Shown: positions 8,426 to 16,069 of the stretch, one piece after another
Layout: each line of letters starts with the position of its first letter
Position numbering within the stretch: position 1 is the first letter of the stretch
NCBI GenBank assembly: GCA_018831265.1
Contig: JAHJCO010000014.1
Location: forward strand, 1 to 64,000
Direction of reading: 5' to 3'
Length of the DNA stretch: 64,000 nucleotides
From: Actinomycetota bacterium
GTDB taxonomy: Bacteria; Actinomycetota; Geothermincolia; Fen-727; Anoxymicrobiaceae
Notes under the pieces: model-generated
Seen by the model: the letters and a program-made list of their open reading frames with translations, nothing else
Told to the model about the DNA's origin: nothing
Database searches by the model: none
Program-made: the position numbers and the translations under genes

Positions 8426-10190
8426 CGGTGCCTCCTTTTCCACCTCGTGAGTTTGAGGCGGGGCTCTCAGCCCCGCTATCCTCCCGGCCTGAGAGGCCGG
8501 GCTCGAGCGTTAGCCCCCTCGGCGGGGTCATCACTCCCATCCTGTCGGTCACGAGCCGGACCAGCTCGTCGGGCGAGAGGTCGAGCTCGAGCTCGGCCAG
8601 GTCCATCCCTATCTCGTCGACGACCTCCTCCGACGTGTACGCGATGTCGTCGGCGACGTTCAACGGGTCGAGCGCGTTCTTGAACTTCTTCGTCCAGTGG
8701 TTGTAGTAGCTCATCATCGGGCTCAGGAGCTGGCGCACCTGCGGGTTAATACCCATGGGCCCCGGGTACTGGCAGTTGCTTATAGCGGAGAGGAGCCCGT
8801 TGGCCAGCGCGTTGGGAAGCAGCTTCATCTGCCGTTCGTCTCGCGGGTCGTAGAGCACCAGCTGCTCCGCGTGCGCGAACATCCCGTCCTCCTGGGGGAG
8901 CATCCAGGCGTTGTCCGCCAGGTCCTCCAACAGGCCGCCCCTGTCGATCCACTTGCGCTTGATCTTTTCACCGTCCTCCGCCGTGCGGACCATCGCGTCC
9001 CAGCTCTCGTCGAACCCGCAGAAGTTCGTGAACTGCCCGCCCATGCGGAAGATGAGTGGCGGCATGGAGCTCTTGACCAGCCCCCAGAAGATGAGGGGGC
9101 CCAGCGGGGTGTCTCCCAGGTCGAGGAGAAACCCGTCGTGGTCTGAGATGATCCTCCTGAACGTCTTCTCCTGGTAGGCGAGCTCGCGCCCGGAGTTCCC
9201 CGCGAGGATGTGCTGGAACTGGTAGTGGAAGGCATCGAGCATTCTGACCAGCATCGGTGCCTCGGGCAGCTTTCGCAACAGGTGCGGCATCGCGGCCGCC
9301 ATAAGCATGCCGATCGAGTTCTTGGCGCTCATGTAGCCGACCTCGGCCTCGCCGATCTTGTAAAGGGCGTCGGCGAACGCCTTACTGTCCGGGAGGACCG
9401 CCATGAACATCCGGAAGTTGTCGGGGATGGGAGGGTCGAAGTCGAGTAGCAGTCCGTCGTCGGTCACCTCGGCTGGCCCGGGCCAGTTGAATATCTTGAC
9501 CGCGACGCGGGTGAACACCCCTATCCCGCCCATCGCTCCGCACCAGCCCCGCATGAGGCCTCGCAGTGAAGGCCCCGGGCCGTCGCCGGAGAACCACGTC
9601 CCCTCCTGCCCGAGCGTCCCCAGGCGGAGCAGCTCACCCGTGGGCAGGACCCACTCCGTCGCAAGGACGTTCCTGGGGCTGTAGCTCATGTAGATGCTGT
9701 CCCAGCTGTTCCCCCAGCCCGACGTCGCCGAGGCGAGCGGCGAGGCACCCGCGCCCGCGCCGATGATGTGGCAGTTCAGGCCGCGGCGGGTGAGCTCGGC
9801 GTGGAGCGCCGCGCCGGAGACGTACGGCTCGATGACGGCGTACATGTTCTTCTCGTCGATTTCGACTATGCGGTTCATCCTGCGCATGTCCAGGATGACG
9901 CTTCCGCTCATGCAGGCGTTGAATATCCCCCACCCCGTGCTATGGGCTTTGAACTTGATGCCGTGGGCGTTGCACGCCCTCACCACGCCCTGGGTCTCCT
10001 CGGTGGAACCCGGGAGCACCACAGCCGCGGGCCTGTCCGCCCAGCTCTCGGGACTTATGTTGAAAGTCGGCTGCCACGCGTAGCCGTCCAGGACCCCGGG
10101 CTCCTCGCTCACGTTCTCGGGGCCAACCGCCTCCTCCAGTTCGCGGTACGCTTTGCGCGACAGCGGCTCCGCCTCTTCGAGTGCCAGCAT
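8412..10190 (-). CDS. FAD-binding oxidase/dehydrogenase (VAO/GlcD family)
   Basis: 592 residues. The PCMH-type FAD domain is seen from PAAVVLPGSTEETQGVV onward, with the GAGAGASPLASATSGWGNS segment that contacts FAD. The C-terminal half is a divergent substrate-binding cap. Members oxidise hydroxy acids, alcohols or aldehydes; the substrate here is unknown. It starts directly after the TAG of the upstream hypothetical gene and overlaps the ferredoxin gene, so all three are translationally coupled. The last about 30 residues are read through a GC-rich palindromic element at 8451-8507 and look like an acquired tail. Confidence 0.83.
   Translation of the reverse strand: MLALEEAEPLSRKAYRELEEAVGPENVSEEPGVLDGYAWQPTFNISPESWADRPAAVVLPGSTEETQGVVRACNAHGIKFKAHSTGWGIFNACMSGSVILDMRRMNRIVEIDEKNMYAVIEPYVSGAALHAELTRRGLNCHIIGAGAGASPLASATSGWGNSWDSIYMSYSPRNVLATEWVLPTGELLRLGTLGQEGTWFSGDGPGPSLRGLMRGWCGAMGGIGVFTRVAVKIFNWPGPAEVTDDGLLLDFDPPIPDNFRMFMAVLPDSKAFADALYKIGEAEVGYMSAKNSIGMLMAAAMPHLLRKLPEAPMLVRMLDAFHYQFQHILAGNSGRELAYQEKTFRRIISDHDGFLLDLGDTPLGPLIFWGLVKSSMPPLIFRMGGQFTNFCGFDESWDAMVRTAEDGEKIKRKWIDRGGLLEDLADNAWMLPQEDGMFAHAEQLVLYDPRDERQMKLLPNALANGLLSAISNCQYPGPMGINPQVRQLLSPMMSYYNHWTKKFKNALDPLNVADDIAYTSEEVVDEIGMDLAELELDLSPDELVRLVTDRMGVMTPPRGLTLEPGLSGREDSGAESPASNSRGGKGGTDGTA
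8451..8507. repeat. GC-rich REP element, family D (double hairpin)
   Basis: Two adjacent hairpins: GCGGGGCTCTCAGCCCCGC, then CCCGGCCTGAGAGGCCGGG. The same two-hairpin unit occurs at 11753 and a single one at 53649. This copy lies inside the coding region of the FAD oxidase and is translated. Confidence 0.88.
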
Positions 10191-10655
10191 CTACATCACA
10201 TCCCTTCCAGGTGTAGCAAAGGGGTCAGGCTCTTTTACTACACCTCGGTTGCGGCCGAGCTTTCGCAGGTAGCGCTTGAGCGTGTCCGAGACCGGGCGCT
10301 CGCGACCTTCGTTCTTGGCGAGGTACACCGCGAGCGTCATTTCGATTGCGAGGCTGAGGAGTCCCGCAAACGCCTTCACGTCCAGCATCCGGGAGGCCGC
10401 TCGCATCACCCAATCCCTGGACACCAGCTTCATCAGCGGGCCTGACCTGGAAAGCAACCTCTCGAAGTTCGCGATAGCCGCTGCGCCACCCTCGTCCAGC
10501 CTGTGGATCAGCACGTCGAATGAGGTCCCGTTCTCGTCCATCAGACCGTAGACGGACTTCCCGAATATCCGCATGAACCTGTCGAGGGTCCCGTTCCTGT
10601 AGGCCACCTGCATGAACCCGACCATCTGACCCGTCTCGAAGGCCAACCGGATCAC
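10191..10655 (-). CDS. Hypothetical protein, first gene of the FAD-oxidase operon
   Basis: About 154 residues, mostly helical, with no recognised domain. The stop TAG abuts the ATG of the FAD oxidase, so the two are coupled. The start is unsure: GTG 10655 sits directly on the AAAGGGG ribosome binding site, so TTG at 10646, three codons later, is equally likely. The C-terminal stretch VVKEPDPFATPG is encoded by a REP palindrome (10210-10244), so the native end was probably near residue 137. Its promoter region is shared with the divergent MerR-TetR regulator. Confidence 0.65.
   Translation of the reverse strand: MIRLAFETGQMVGFMQVAYRNGTLDRFMRIFGKSVYGLMDENGTSFDVLIHRLDEGGAAAIANFERLLSRSGPLMKLVSRDWVMRAASRMLDVKAFAGLLSLAIEMTLAVYLAKNEGRERPVSDTLKRYLRKLGRNRGVVKEPDPFATPGRDVM
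10210..10244. repeat. REP palindrome, family A (GTGTAGC stem), inside a gene
   Basis: GGTGTAGCAAAGGGGTCAGG and its opposing arm CTCTTTTACTACACC form a 35-bp hairpin. It lies within the 3' end of the hypothetical gene at 10191 and is translated. Confidence 0.85.
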
Positions 10656-10668
10656 CCCTTTCTACTCA

Positions 10669-10700
10669 ACAGTTGGAATGTAACTTCATTCCCGTTCTGT
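10669..10700. promoter_or_regulatory. Palindromic operator candidate in divergent promoter region
   Basis: Perfect GGAATG-N6-CATTCC (10675-10692) inside a wider imperfect 32-bp palindrome with ACAG/CTGT ends, just upstream of the operon start at 10655. A likely target of the adjacent MerR-TetR regulator (inference). Confidence 0.5.
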
Positions 10701-10760
10701 CCATAATGATAATTCTTACTATAATATGTTATAGGCATGGACACCTCTTCATATGCCGAT

Positions 10761-10790
10761 ATAATAGCGATATATCGGGGACGCCGTCAA
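10761..10790 (-). promoter_or_regulatory. Candidate sigma70-type promoter for the FAD-oxidase operon
   Basis: On the minus strand TTGACG (10790-10785) is followed after 18 bases by TATTAT (10766-10761). A perfect inverted repeat CGATATA/TATATCG (10757-10777) overlaps the -10, suggesting regulated transcription. Confidence 0.5.
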
Positions 10791-10800
10791 TAGTTCCGGC

Positions 10801-10829
10801 TTGACATTCTACGCATCTAGCCTTACTAT
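10801..10829 (+). promoter_or_regulatory. Strong sigma70-type promoter for the MerR-TetR gene
   Basis: TTGACA at 10801-10806, 17-bp spacer, TACTAT at 10824-10829, in an AT-rich island of an otherwise GC-rich region and 56 bases before the GTG start at 10885. Confidence 0.65.
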
Positions 10830-10884
10830 CACTACATAGTTTGCTTGGTAATGACTACGCAGTTATATGACGGGAGGGGAAGTT

Positions 10885-11763
10885 GTGAAGGACCGGAGCA
10901 GGTGGCCTTACAGGATATCCGACCTCGAGAAGCTCACGGGCCTGAACCGCAATACCATCCACTATTACGTGCGTGAAGGGCTCGTTTCTCCCCCATACCG
11001 GACGGGCAAGACCATGGCTTACTACGACGACGAGCACATTGCGGAGTTGAACGAGATACGCCTCCTGCGCAATCGCGGGATGTCCCTCTCATACATACGC
11101 AGCGAGATGCAAAAAAAAAGCGGCGGGGCCGAGGCACCCCGGGTAGAATCCGACGTTTCCGCGGAGCGACGCAGGCGGATCATGGACAAGGGGGTCGAGC
11201 TCTTCACCCGCAGGGGCTACTACCAGACGAAGGTCGAGGATATAGCTCGCGAGGTCGGGGTCGGTAACAGCACGTTCTACAGGTACTTCCCGAACAAGCG
11301 AGCGCTCTTCATCGAGTGCCTCAACGACGTCTACCAGACGATGTTCGAAGGCGTATGGGGCGAGCTGCGCGAGAAGACCGACCCGATGGTCCGGCTCAAG
11401 GAGCGGGCTCGCATCGTCCTGAACTCCTACTCGCAGTTCGTGGACATCCTCCAGGTGCTGCACAACGCGGTCGAGGACGACCCCGGCCTCGAGGCGAAGC
11501 GCAAGGAGATCTACGCCATCATCGCGGCGACCTTGAAGCGGGACATCCTCAACGGCATCGAGCAGGGGGTATTCCCGGAGGTGAACGCTGACGTCTGGAG
11601 CTACATGCTTCTGGGGCTCCTGGAGTCTGCCTCGCTCCTGTTGACCCTGGACAGCAGATACGAGCCGGACGAGGTGGTGGACGCCATGTTCGACGTCATC
11701 TCGATCGACCTCTGGGAGAAGGTCATCGAGAAAAACCACCAGCGGGTCGCCTCGCGGGGCTGA
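10885..11763 (+). CDS. MerR-TetR fusion transcriptional regulator
   Basis: About 292 residues with two DNA-binding domains. Residues 9-75 are a MerR winged helix (YRISDLEKLTGLNRNTIHYY, then RNRGMSLSYIRSEM). Residues about 94-147 are a TetR helix-turn-helix (VEDIAREVGVGNSTFYRYF), followed by a TetR-like ligand/dimer domain. The joint (76-93) is Lys/Gly/Ala-rich and encoded by an A9 tract. GTG 10885 is preferred, with GGGAGGGG at 10872-10879; the ATG at 10867 overlaps that site. It probably controls itself and the divergent FAD-oxidase operon. The TGA stop lies inside a family-D repeat. Confidence 0.85.
   Translation: MKDRSRWPYRISDLEKLTGLNRNTIHYYVREGLVSPPYRTGKTMAYYDDEHIAELNEIRLLRNRGMSLSYIRSEMQKKSGGAEAPRVESDVSAERRRRIMDKGVELFTRRGYYQTKVEDIAREVGVGNSTFYRYFPNKRALFIECLNDVYQTMFEGVWGELREKTDPMVRLKERARIVLNSYSQFVDILQVLHNAVEDDPGLEAKRKEIYAIIAATLKRDILNGIEQGVFPEVNADVWSYMLLGLLESASLLLTLDSRYEPDEVVDAMFDVISIDLWEKVIEKNHQRVASRG
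11111..11119 (+). other. A9 homopolymer at the MerR/TetR domain junction
   Basis: Nine consecutive A in a GC-rich gene, encoding the Lys pair directly after the MerR domain. Loss of one A would stop translation at a TAG about a dozen codons later, giving a MerR-only protein; gain of one A stops later at a TAA. It is a candidate slippage site. Confidence 0.5.
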
Positions 11764-11810
11764 GAGCCCCGCCTCAAACGGAATCTTGAGCCCGGCCTCT
11801 CAGGCCGGGA
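11753..11810. repeat. GC-rich REP element, family D (double hairpin)
   Basis: GCGGGGCTGAGAGCCCCGC then CCCGGCCTCTCAGGCCGGG, the same unit as 8451-8507. The stop codon of the MerR-TetR gene is the TGA in GGGGCTGAGAG. Confidence 0.88.
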
Positions 11811-11816
11811 TGACGA

Positions 11817-12341
11817 CTACTCTCCCCTCGCCTCAGGCGTAGGCTCCGCCAGTCCCGCCGCCTCAACCAGCCTGTAGGTCGGGCAGTAACGCCGCTTCCA
11901 GGGGTCCTTCGCGTTCGCCACACACTTGATGCAGCACACGGTGATGAGCACTGCCTGAAAGACGAAGCCCGACAGGACGTATAGCGCTAACGCGCCACGG
12001 TCTCTCCTGGCCGCGATCGCGGGCAGGAACTGGAACACCGCCAGCGTCGTCCCCTCGGCCATGTACCCGGCCGCGTTGAAGGGCTTGTCAGATTTCTCGA
12101 ACAACAGCGCCGCGTACCTTCCCCCGTAGAAGAAGTCGCACGACTTGCCGTAGTTCTCGCAACGCGCGCAGATGAAATATTTGGGGATCGTCATCCAGCC
12201 CAACAGCCCCGCGAGCCACACCGGTATCCACCCTGGGCGGTTCCGCCTGAGCGCCCGCCAGCCGCTCACCCCGAACAGCATCGCCGCGAGCGCCAGCACC
12301 ACCTGCTGCCTGAAGTCGGCTTGCGGCCATTCACATTCCAT
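11817..12341 (-). CDS. Cys-rich multi-pass membrane protein, unknown function
   Basis: 174 residues with about four hydrophobic segments (for example VVLALAAMLFGVSG and ALYVLSGFVFQAVLITVCC). Clustered cysteines occur in CARCENYGKSC and CCIKC, with a further single Cys near the C-terminus. The Cys pairs suggest metal or disulfide chemistry, but I do not recognise a family. ATG 12341 has GGGAGGTTGAA upstream. The longer reading from 12446 is translated REP sequence and is rejected. Confidence 0.65.
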   Translation of the reverse strand: MECEWPQADFRQQVVLALAAMLFGVSGWRALRRNRPGWIPVWLAGLLGWMTIPKYFICARCENYGKSCDFFYGGRYAALLFEKSDKPFNAAGYMAEGTTLAVFQFLPAIAARRDRGALALYVLSGFVFQAVLITVCCIKCVANAKDPWKRRYCPTYRLVEAAGLAEPTPEARGE

Positions 12342-12364
12342 TTCAACCTCCCAGAGAGAGCAGT

Positions 12365-12397
12365 ATGTAACAAAAGGGTCTGACCCTTTTGTTACAT
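12365..12397. repeat. REP palindrome, family A (ATGTAAC stem), perfect
   Basis: A 33-bp perfect palindrome: ATGTAACAAAAGGGTC, one central base, and the exact reverse complement. It carries the TAA stop of the neighbouring asparagine-synthase-like gene. Confidence 0.9.
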
Positions 12398-14122
12398 CGA
12401 TAGTCGTGTGAGCCCGGCGATGTGGCGGAGCCACATCTCCAGGCACATCACGTTGGTCATCTCGTAGACCAGGTTACCGCAACCGCGCAGCATCAGGTCG
12501 CGGTTCTCCTCCAGCACCGCCGGGTCGTAGAGGTCCGCCGTCAGCATCGATCGCGGGTCGAGGACGTCGCGGACGAGGTCCCGGTTGGCGACCAGCGCGT
12601 CCGTGTAGTCCACGGTGTAGGTGTGTCCGGCCGGCTCGCGGGAGAGCAGCCTGCGGCCCAGCCAGTTGACCGACTTGCGGTAGTAGTCGCCGGTCACGAA
12701 GCCCCCCGCCCTCATCTGCTCCGCCGCTCCGAGACGCTCCAACCCCGCTGCCTGCCCCTTGACCGTGGCAATTCGCGCCAGCGGCGCCGCGCGCTGCACC
12801 ATGGTCCGCTCTACCAGCCGGTCGACACGATCGGCGCGGGGGAGTCCGCGGGCCATCTCCTGCAGCGGTCCGAACAGGAAGGCGTCCCAGGTCGTGAGGT
12901 GCTCGCCCGCGGTGGACACTATATAGGTAGCGAAGTTGGTGTTGCGCTCCCGGAGGCATGCGAACTCCGCGAACAGCCCGGGATCACCCTCTCCGTCGCG
13001 CCTCGCCCGCTCCTCAAGATCCTCACGGGTGCGCTCCATGACCCGGCCGGGGCCTTCCCACTTCAGCAGACCCGGAACTCGGCTCCGGCACCAGCGACGC
13101 ACCGCCGTGGGTATTATCTCCGCAGGTCCGGCGGGGCGCTCCCTACCCCCCCGTATCCAGTAACCTCTGAACAGGTCGGCCCCTATCCCCGTGAGCAGGG
13201 CGTCGGAGCAGTGCGACTCGGCCGCGTAGACCGCGTCCAGGTGCGAGAACAGGATGAAGTTGACCATCCCGTTCATCCGGCGGGCGGCCGCGCCGGCGTT
13301 CTCCGGGAGACACGCGGTCGCCTCGCCTCCGAGCCCGTACCTCCTGTGCCCGACACCTACCGAGGCGCAGAGCCTGGCCGCCGTCCTCACATCCCTGTTC
13401 GACGGTCCCCCGTAGGAAAAGCCCCTGAGACGGCTTCTGTGCGGGAGGCAGATCGCAAGGACGGACCGGCTGTCCAGCCCGCCGGTCAGCGAGACCGTGG
13501 CGCCTGATGCCAGGGACAGGCACTCGCCCAGGTGAGCCTCCATGGCGTCGACGACCTCGCCGACCTTCATTGACCCTTCCGGGGCGGGGTCCTCGCCGAA
13601 GCGCCAGTAGCGCGACGATTGAAGTCCGTCCCGTTCCCCAACCGCAACGGTCGCCCCCGGCAACTTCTCTACCTCCTCGAAGTGGGTGCGCGGCCCGATG
13701 AAGTGCCCGAAACAGAGGTACTGCGCGACCGCGTCAACGTCGACCGTAAGGCAGTCGGTCCTTCGCGCTATATCCTCGACGCTGTCTGATATCACCGTCT
13801 CGGCGCCCCCGCCGCGAACGAAGACGTCGTAGCAGGCGAACCGGTCGGTCGCGATCCAGACCCTTCCGGAGGTGGTATCGAGCACCACTATGATAAAGAA
13901 GCCGTAAACGTCCCCGACCTCGAGCCGGCCCACTGACATGTAGCCTCCGGCGACATCGCGCGCGCTGACCCACGCCGGTCCCGCGACGTGCGGGTACCCC
14001 ACGACCAGGACCTCGATGCCTTCTCCCCTGAAGAAGTCCACGTCCCGCCGGCACAGGGCATCGTCCTTGACCGTCAGGACCGGCCCGCTCTCGTCCAGGG
14101 TGATGATGAAAGTTGCTGGCAA
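12392..14122 (-). CDS. Asparagine synthase-like ATP-pyrophosphatase protein
   Basis: 576 residues. The N-terminal half resembles the class-II amidotransferase fold (GDVYGFFIIVVLDTTSGRVW and ISDSVEDIARR) but has no Cys after the initiator Met, so glutaminase activity is not expected. The C-terminal half has the PP-loop SLTGGLDSRS and later the GIGADLFRGYW segment of asparagine synthases. It likely adenylates a carboxylate and forms an amide using another amine source, as in lasso-peptide or beta-lactam cyclases; no precursor peptide was found. The start TTG 14122 has GGAG upstream. The stop codon lies in a REP element. Confidence 0.8.
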   Translation of the reverse strand: MPATFIITLDESGPVLTVKDDALCRRDVDFFRGEGIEVLVVGYPHVAGPAWVSARDVAGGYMSVGRLEVGDVYGFFIIVVLDTTSGRVWIATDRFACYDVFVRGGGAETVISDSVEDIARRTDCLTVDVDAVAQYLCFGHFIGPRTHFEEVEKLPGATVAVGERDGLQSSRYWRFGEDPAPEGSMKVGEVVDAMEAHLGECLSLASGATVSLTGGLDSRSVLAICLPHRSRLRGFSYGGPSNRDVRTAARLCASVGVGHRRYGLGGEATACLPENAGAAARRMNGMVNFILFSHLDAVYAAESHCSDALLTGIGADLFRGYWIRGGRERPAGPAEIIPTAVRRWCRSRVPGLLKWEGPGRVMERTREDLEERARRDGEGDPGLFAEFACLRERNTNFATYIVSTAGEHLTTWDAFLFGPLQEMARGLPRADRVDRLVERTMVQRAAPLARIATVKGQAAGLERLGAAEQMRAGGFVTGDYYRKSVNWLGRRLLSREPAGHTYTVDYTDALVANRDLVRDVLDPRSMLTADLYDPAVLEENRDLMLRGCGNLVYEMTNVMCLEMWLRHIAGLTRLSM

Positions 14123-14275
14123 CCGCCGCTCCGAGTCGGTGTCCGGCGTCGTCTCTATTGAGTAATTCTACACATCCAGGTCGAGCGCACCACGGCTATC
14201 AGGGGAATGATAGAATCTGCCCAGCACACCCTTGGAGTGCTGCCAACCTGTCCTCGAGGAAAGGCTGCCCGGGAG

Positions 14276-15730
14276 ATGACGTACCACGCTAACATGATCT
14301 CGCTGTCGCGGCACGAGGTGCCCACCTGGTACCACGACGCCAAGTTCGGCATCTTCATACACTGGTCGCTCTCATCAGTACCGGCGTTCGCGCCGCGCGA
14401 CAAGGGCGACATAATCGAGATACTCAAGGCCGAGGGCGCCGGCGCGATGATGGCAAACCAGCCGTACGCGGAGTGGTACCTGAACTCCATCCGAATCCCG
14501 GGGAGCCCGGCGTGGGAACACCACAGGGCGACCTACGGGCTGGACTACGACTACTACGACTTCGCCGGTGACTTCAACGCAGCACTGCCGCAATGGGACC
14601 CCGATGCCTGGGCCGAGACTTTCAGCGCCGCCGGGGCCCGCTACGTCGTGCCCGTGACCAAGCACCACGACGGATTCCTGCTCTGGCCGAGCCTCAACCC
14701 CAACCCTTTGAAGCCCGGCCTTCACGCCACGAGGGACGTGGTGGGCGAGCTGACCGCGGCGGTCCGGGCGAGGGGGATGAGGATCGGCTACTACTACTCC
14801 AGCCTGCTGGACTGGACGTTCACCAGTGAGCCGATCGTGGACATGGTGGGTGGGGCTGTCAACGTCCCGACGAGCCGCGATTACGCCATGTACTCCGAGT
14901 CGCACTGGCGCGAGCTCATCGAGCGGCACGAGCCCTCGCTGCTCTGGAGCGACATCGGGTACCCGGCCGCATCCGACCTCAACGCGCTGTTCGCCTGGTA
15001 CTACAACAAGGTCCCCGAGGGCCTGGTGAACGACCGCTGGGCCCAGGCTCCACCCCTGGTGCGCTGGATACTCGAGCGCCCGTGGGTGAGGCCGCGCGCA
15101 GACCGTATCGCCGAGCGCATGTTCATCAACGGCGCCACCACGCTGGTGACCGTCCACCACGACTACGTGACCCCCGAGTACGCGACCTTTCCCGAGATCA
15201 GGAAGGGGAAGTGGGAGTGCGTGCGGGGCGTGGGCAAGTCGTTCTGCTACAACAGGGAGGAGAAACCCGAGGACTTCATCGAGCCCGACGAGGCGGTGCG
15301 CCTGCTGGCCGACATCGTGAGCAAGAATGGCAACCTCCTGTTGAACACCGGCCCGATGCCGGGGGGGAAGATCCCTGACGTCCAGCTTGGCATCCTGAAG
15401 GCCATGGGGAAGTGGCTCGGCGTCAACGGTGAGGCGATCTACGGCACCAGGCCGTGGGTCCGCGCCGAGGGCGAGACCGTGGAAGGTCCCCGGGTGAGGT
15501 TCACCTCGCGATGGAATACTCTATACGCGATCCTTATGGACACGCCGCAGGGTGGGACCGTCACACTCCGCGGGGTGGACGTGCCGGACGGGGCGCGGGT
15601 CACCATGCTCGGGCGCAAGAAGGAGCTCTCCTGGGAGAGGTCCGACCGCGGTGTCGAGGTCAAGGTAGGCAGGGTCGCGAAATCGGCCGCCCATACGCTG
15701 AAGATAACCCCCGCCCCCCGCGCCTACTGA
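14276..15730 (+). CDS. Alpha-L-fucosidase, glycoside hydrolase family 29
   Basis: About 484 residues covering the GH29 barrel and a C-terminal beta-sandwich. Diagnostic motifs are KFGIFIHWS (23-31), KHHDGF (129-134) and SLLWSDIGYP, where D226 is the expected nucleophile. No signal peptide, so it acts in the cytoplasm on imported fucosides. The ATG at 14276 has GAGGAAAGG upstream; the in-frame ATG at 14207 has AGGGGA touching it and is less likely. It is divergent from the asparagine-synthase-like gene. Confidence 0.88.
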   Translation: MTYHANMISLSRHEVPTWYHDAKFGIFIHWSLSSVPAFAPRDKGDIIEILKAEGAGAMMANQPYAEWYLNSIRIPGSPAWEHHRATYGLDYDYYDFAGDFNAALPQWDPDAWAETFSAAGARYVVPVTKHHDGFLLWPSLNPNPLKPGLHATRDVVGELTAAVRARGMRIGYYYSSLLDWTFTSEPIVDMVGGAVNVPTSRDYAMYSESHWRELIERHEPSLLWSDIGYPAASDLNALFAWYYNKVPEGLVNDRWAQAPPLVRWILERPWVRPRADRIAERMFINGATTLVTVHHDYVTPEYATFPEIRKGKWECVRGVGKSFCYNREEKPEDFIEPDEAVRLLADIVSKNGNLLLNTGPMPGGKIPDVQLGILKAMGKWLGVNGEAIYGTRPWVRAEGETVEGPRVRFTSRWNTLYAILMDTPQGGTVTLRGVDVPDGARVTMLGRKKELSWERSDRGVEVKVGRVAKSAAHTLKITPAPRAY

Positions 15731-15928
15731 TACAGGGAGCGGTGGGCCTCCGGCATCCATGAGAACTCCCTCGCCGCGTCCCGGTGGGGAAGCGCCTCGA
15801 CCTCGCCGCTCTCTGTCTGGATGACGCAGCCCGATCTCTTGAGCGCCCGGTAGTTCTCCCGCGTCAGGGCGTGGTCACCCCAGCTCCAGGAGAAAAGCCT
15901 CGATCTGCTCGTTGCCGAAACCGCCCAT
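15724..15928 (-). pseudogene. Small ORF (about 67 residues) broken by a frameshift
   Basis: An ATG at 15928 with GGAGG seven bases upstream opens MGGFGNEQIEAFLLELG and then stops. The next frame continues with strongly GC3-biased codons, DHALTRENYRALKRSGCV to MPEAHRSLYQ and a TAG at 15724. The two parts read as one small protein with a one-base shift near 15877. I do not recognise the family. It could be a real mutation, a sequencing error or a programmed frameshift. Confidence 0.45.
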
Positions 15929-15983
15929 GGGGAACCTCCGGGTCCGTCTCCATGATAGACCCGGTCCGCGCCGGCCGCCACCG

Positions 15984-16051
15984 GTGCAAGAAACGCAAAA
16001 TCCCAGGTTTGACCCCGAATGCAAGAAATGCAAGATCTCAGGTTTGACCCC
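15984..16051. repeat. REP element, family C (tandem half-elements)
   Basis: Two direct copies of a unit beginning GCAAGAAA(C/T)GCAA and ending CAGGTTTGACCCC, 35 bp apart. The same half-unit builds the elements at 52765, 60702 and 63851. It lies just upstream of the yihY-like gene and likely occupies its promoter area. Confidence 0.85.
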
Positions 16052-16069
16052 ATTTGATATCATTCCCTC

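Noticed and set aside
12342..12446. N-terminal extension of the Cys-rich membrane protein
   Set aside because: It is translation of a REP palindrome (VTKGSDPFVT), and ATG 12341 has a clear ribosome binding site.
12392..14122. Lasso-peptide biosynthesis cluster
   Set aside because: The asparagine-synthase-like gene fits, but no leader peptidase, recognition element or precursor peptide was seen nearby.
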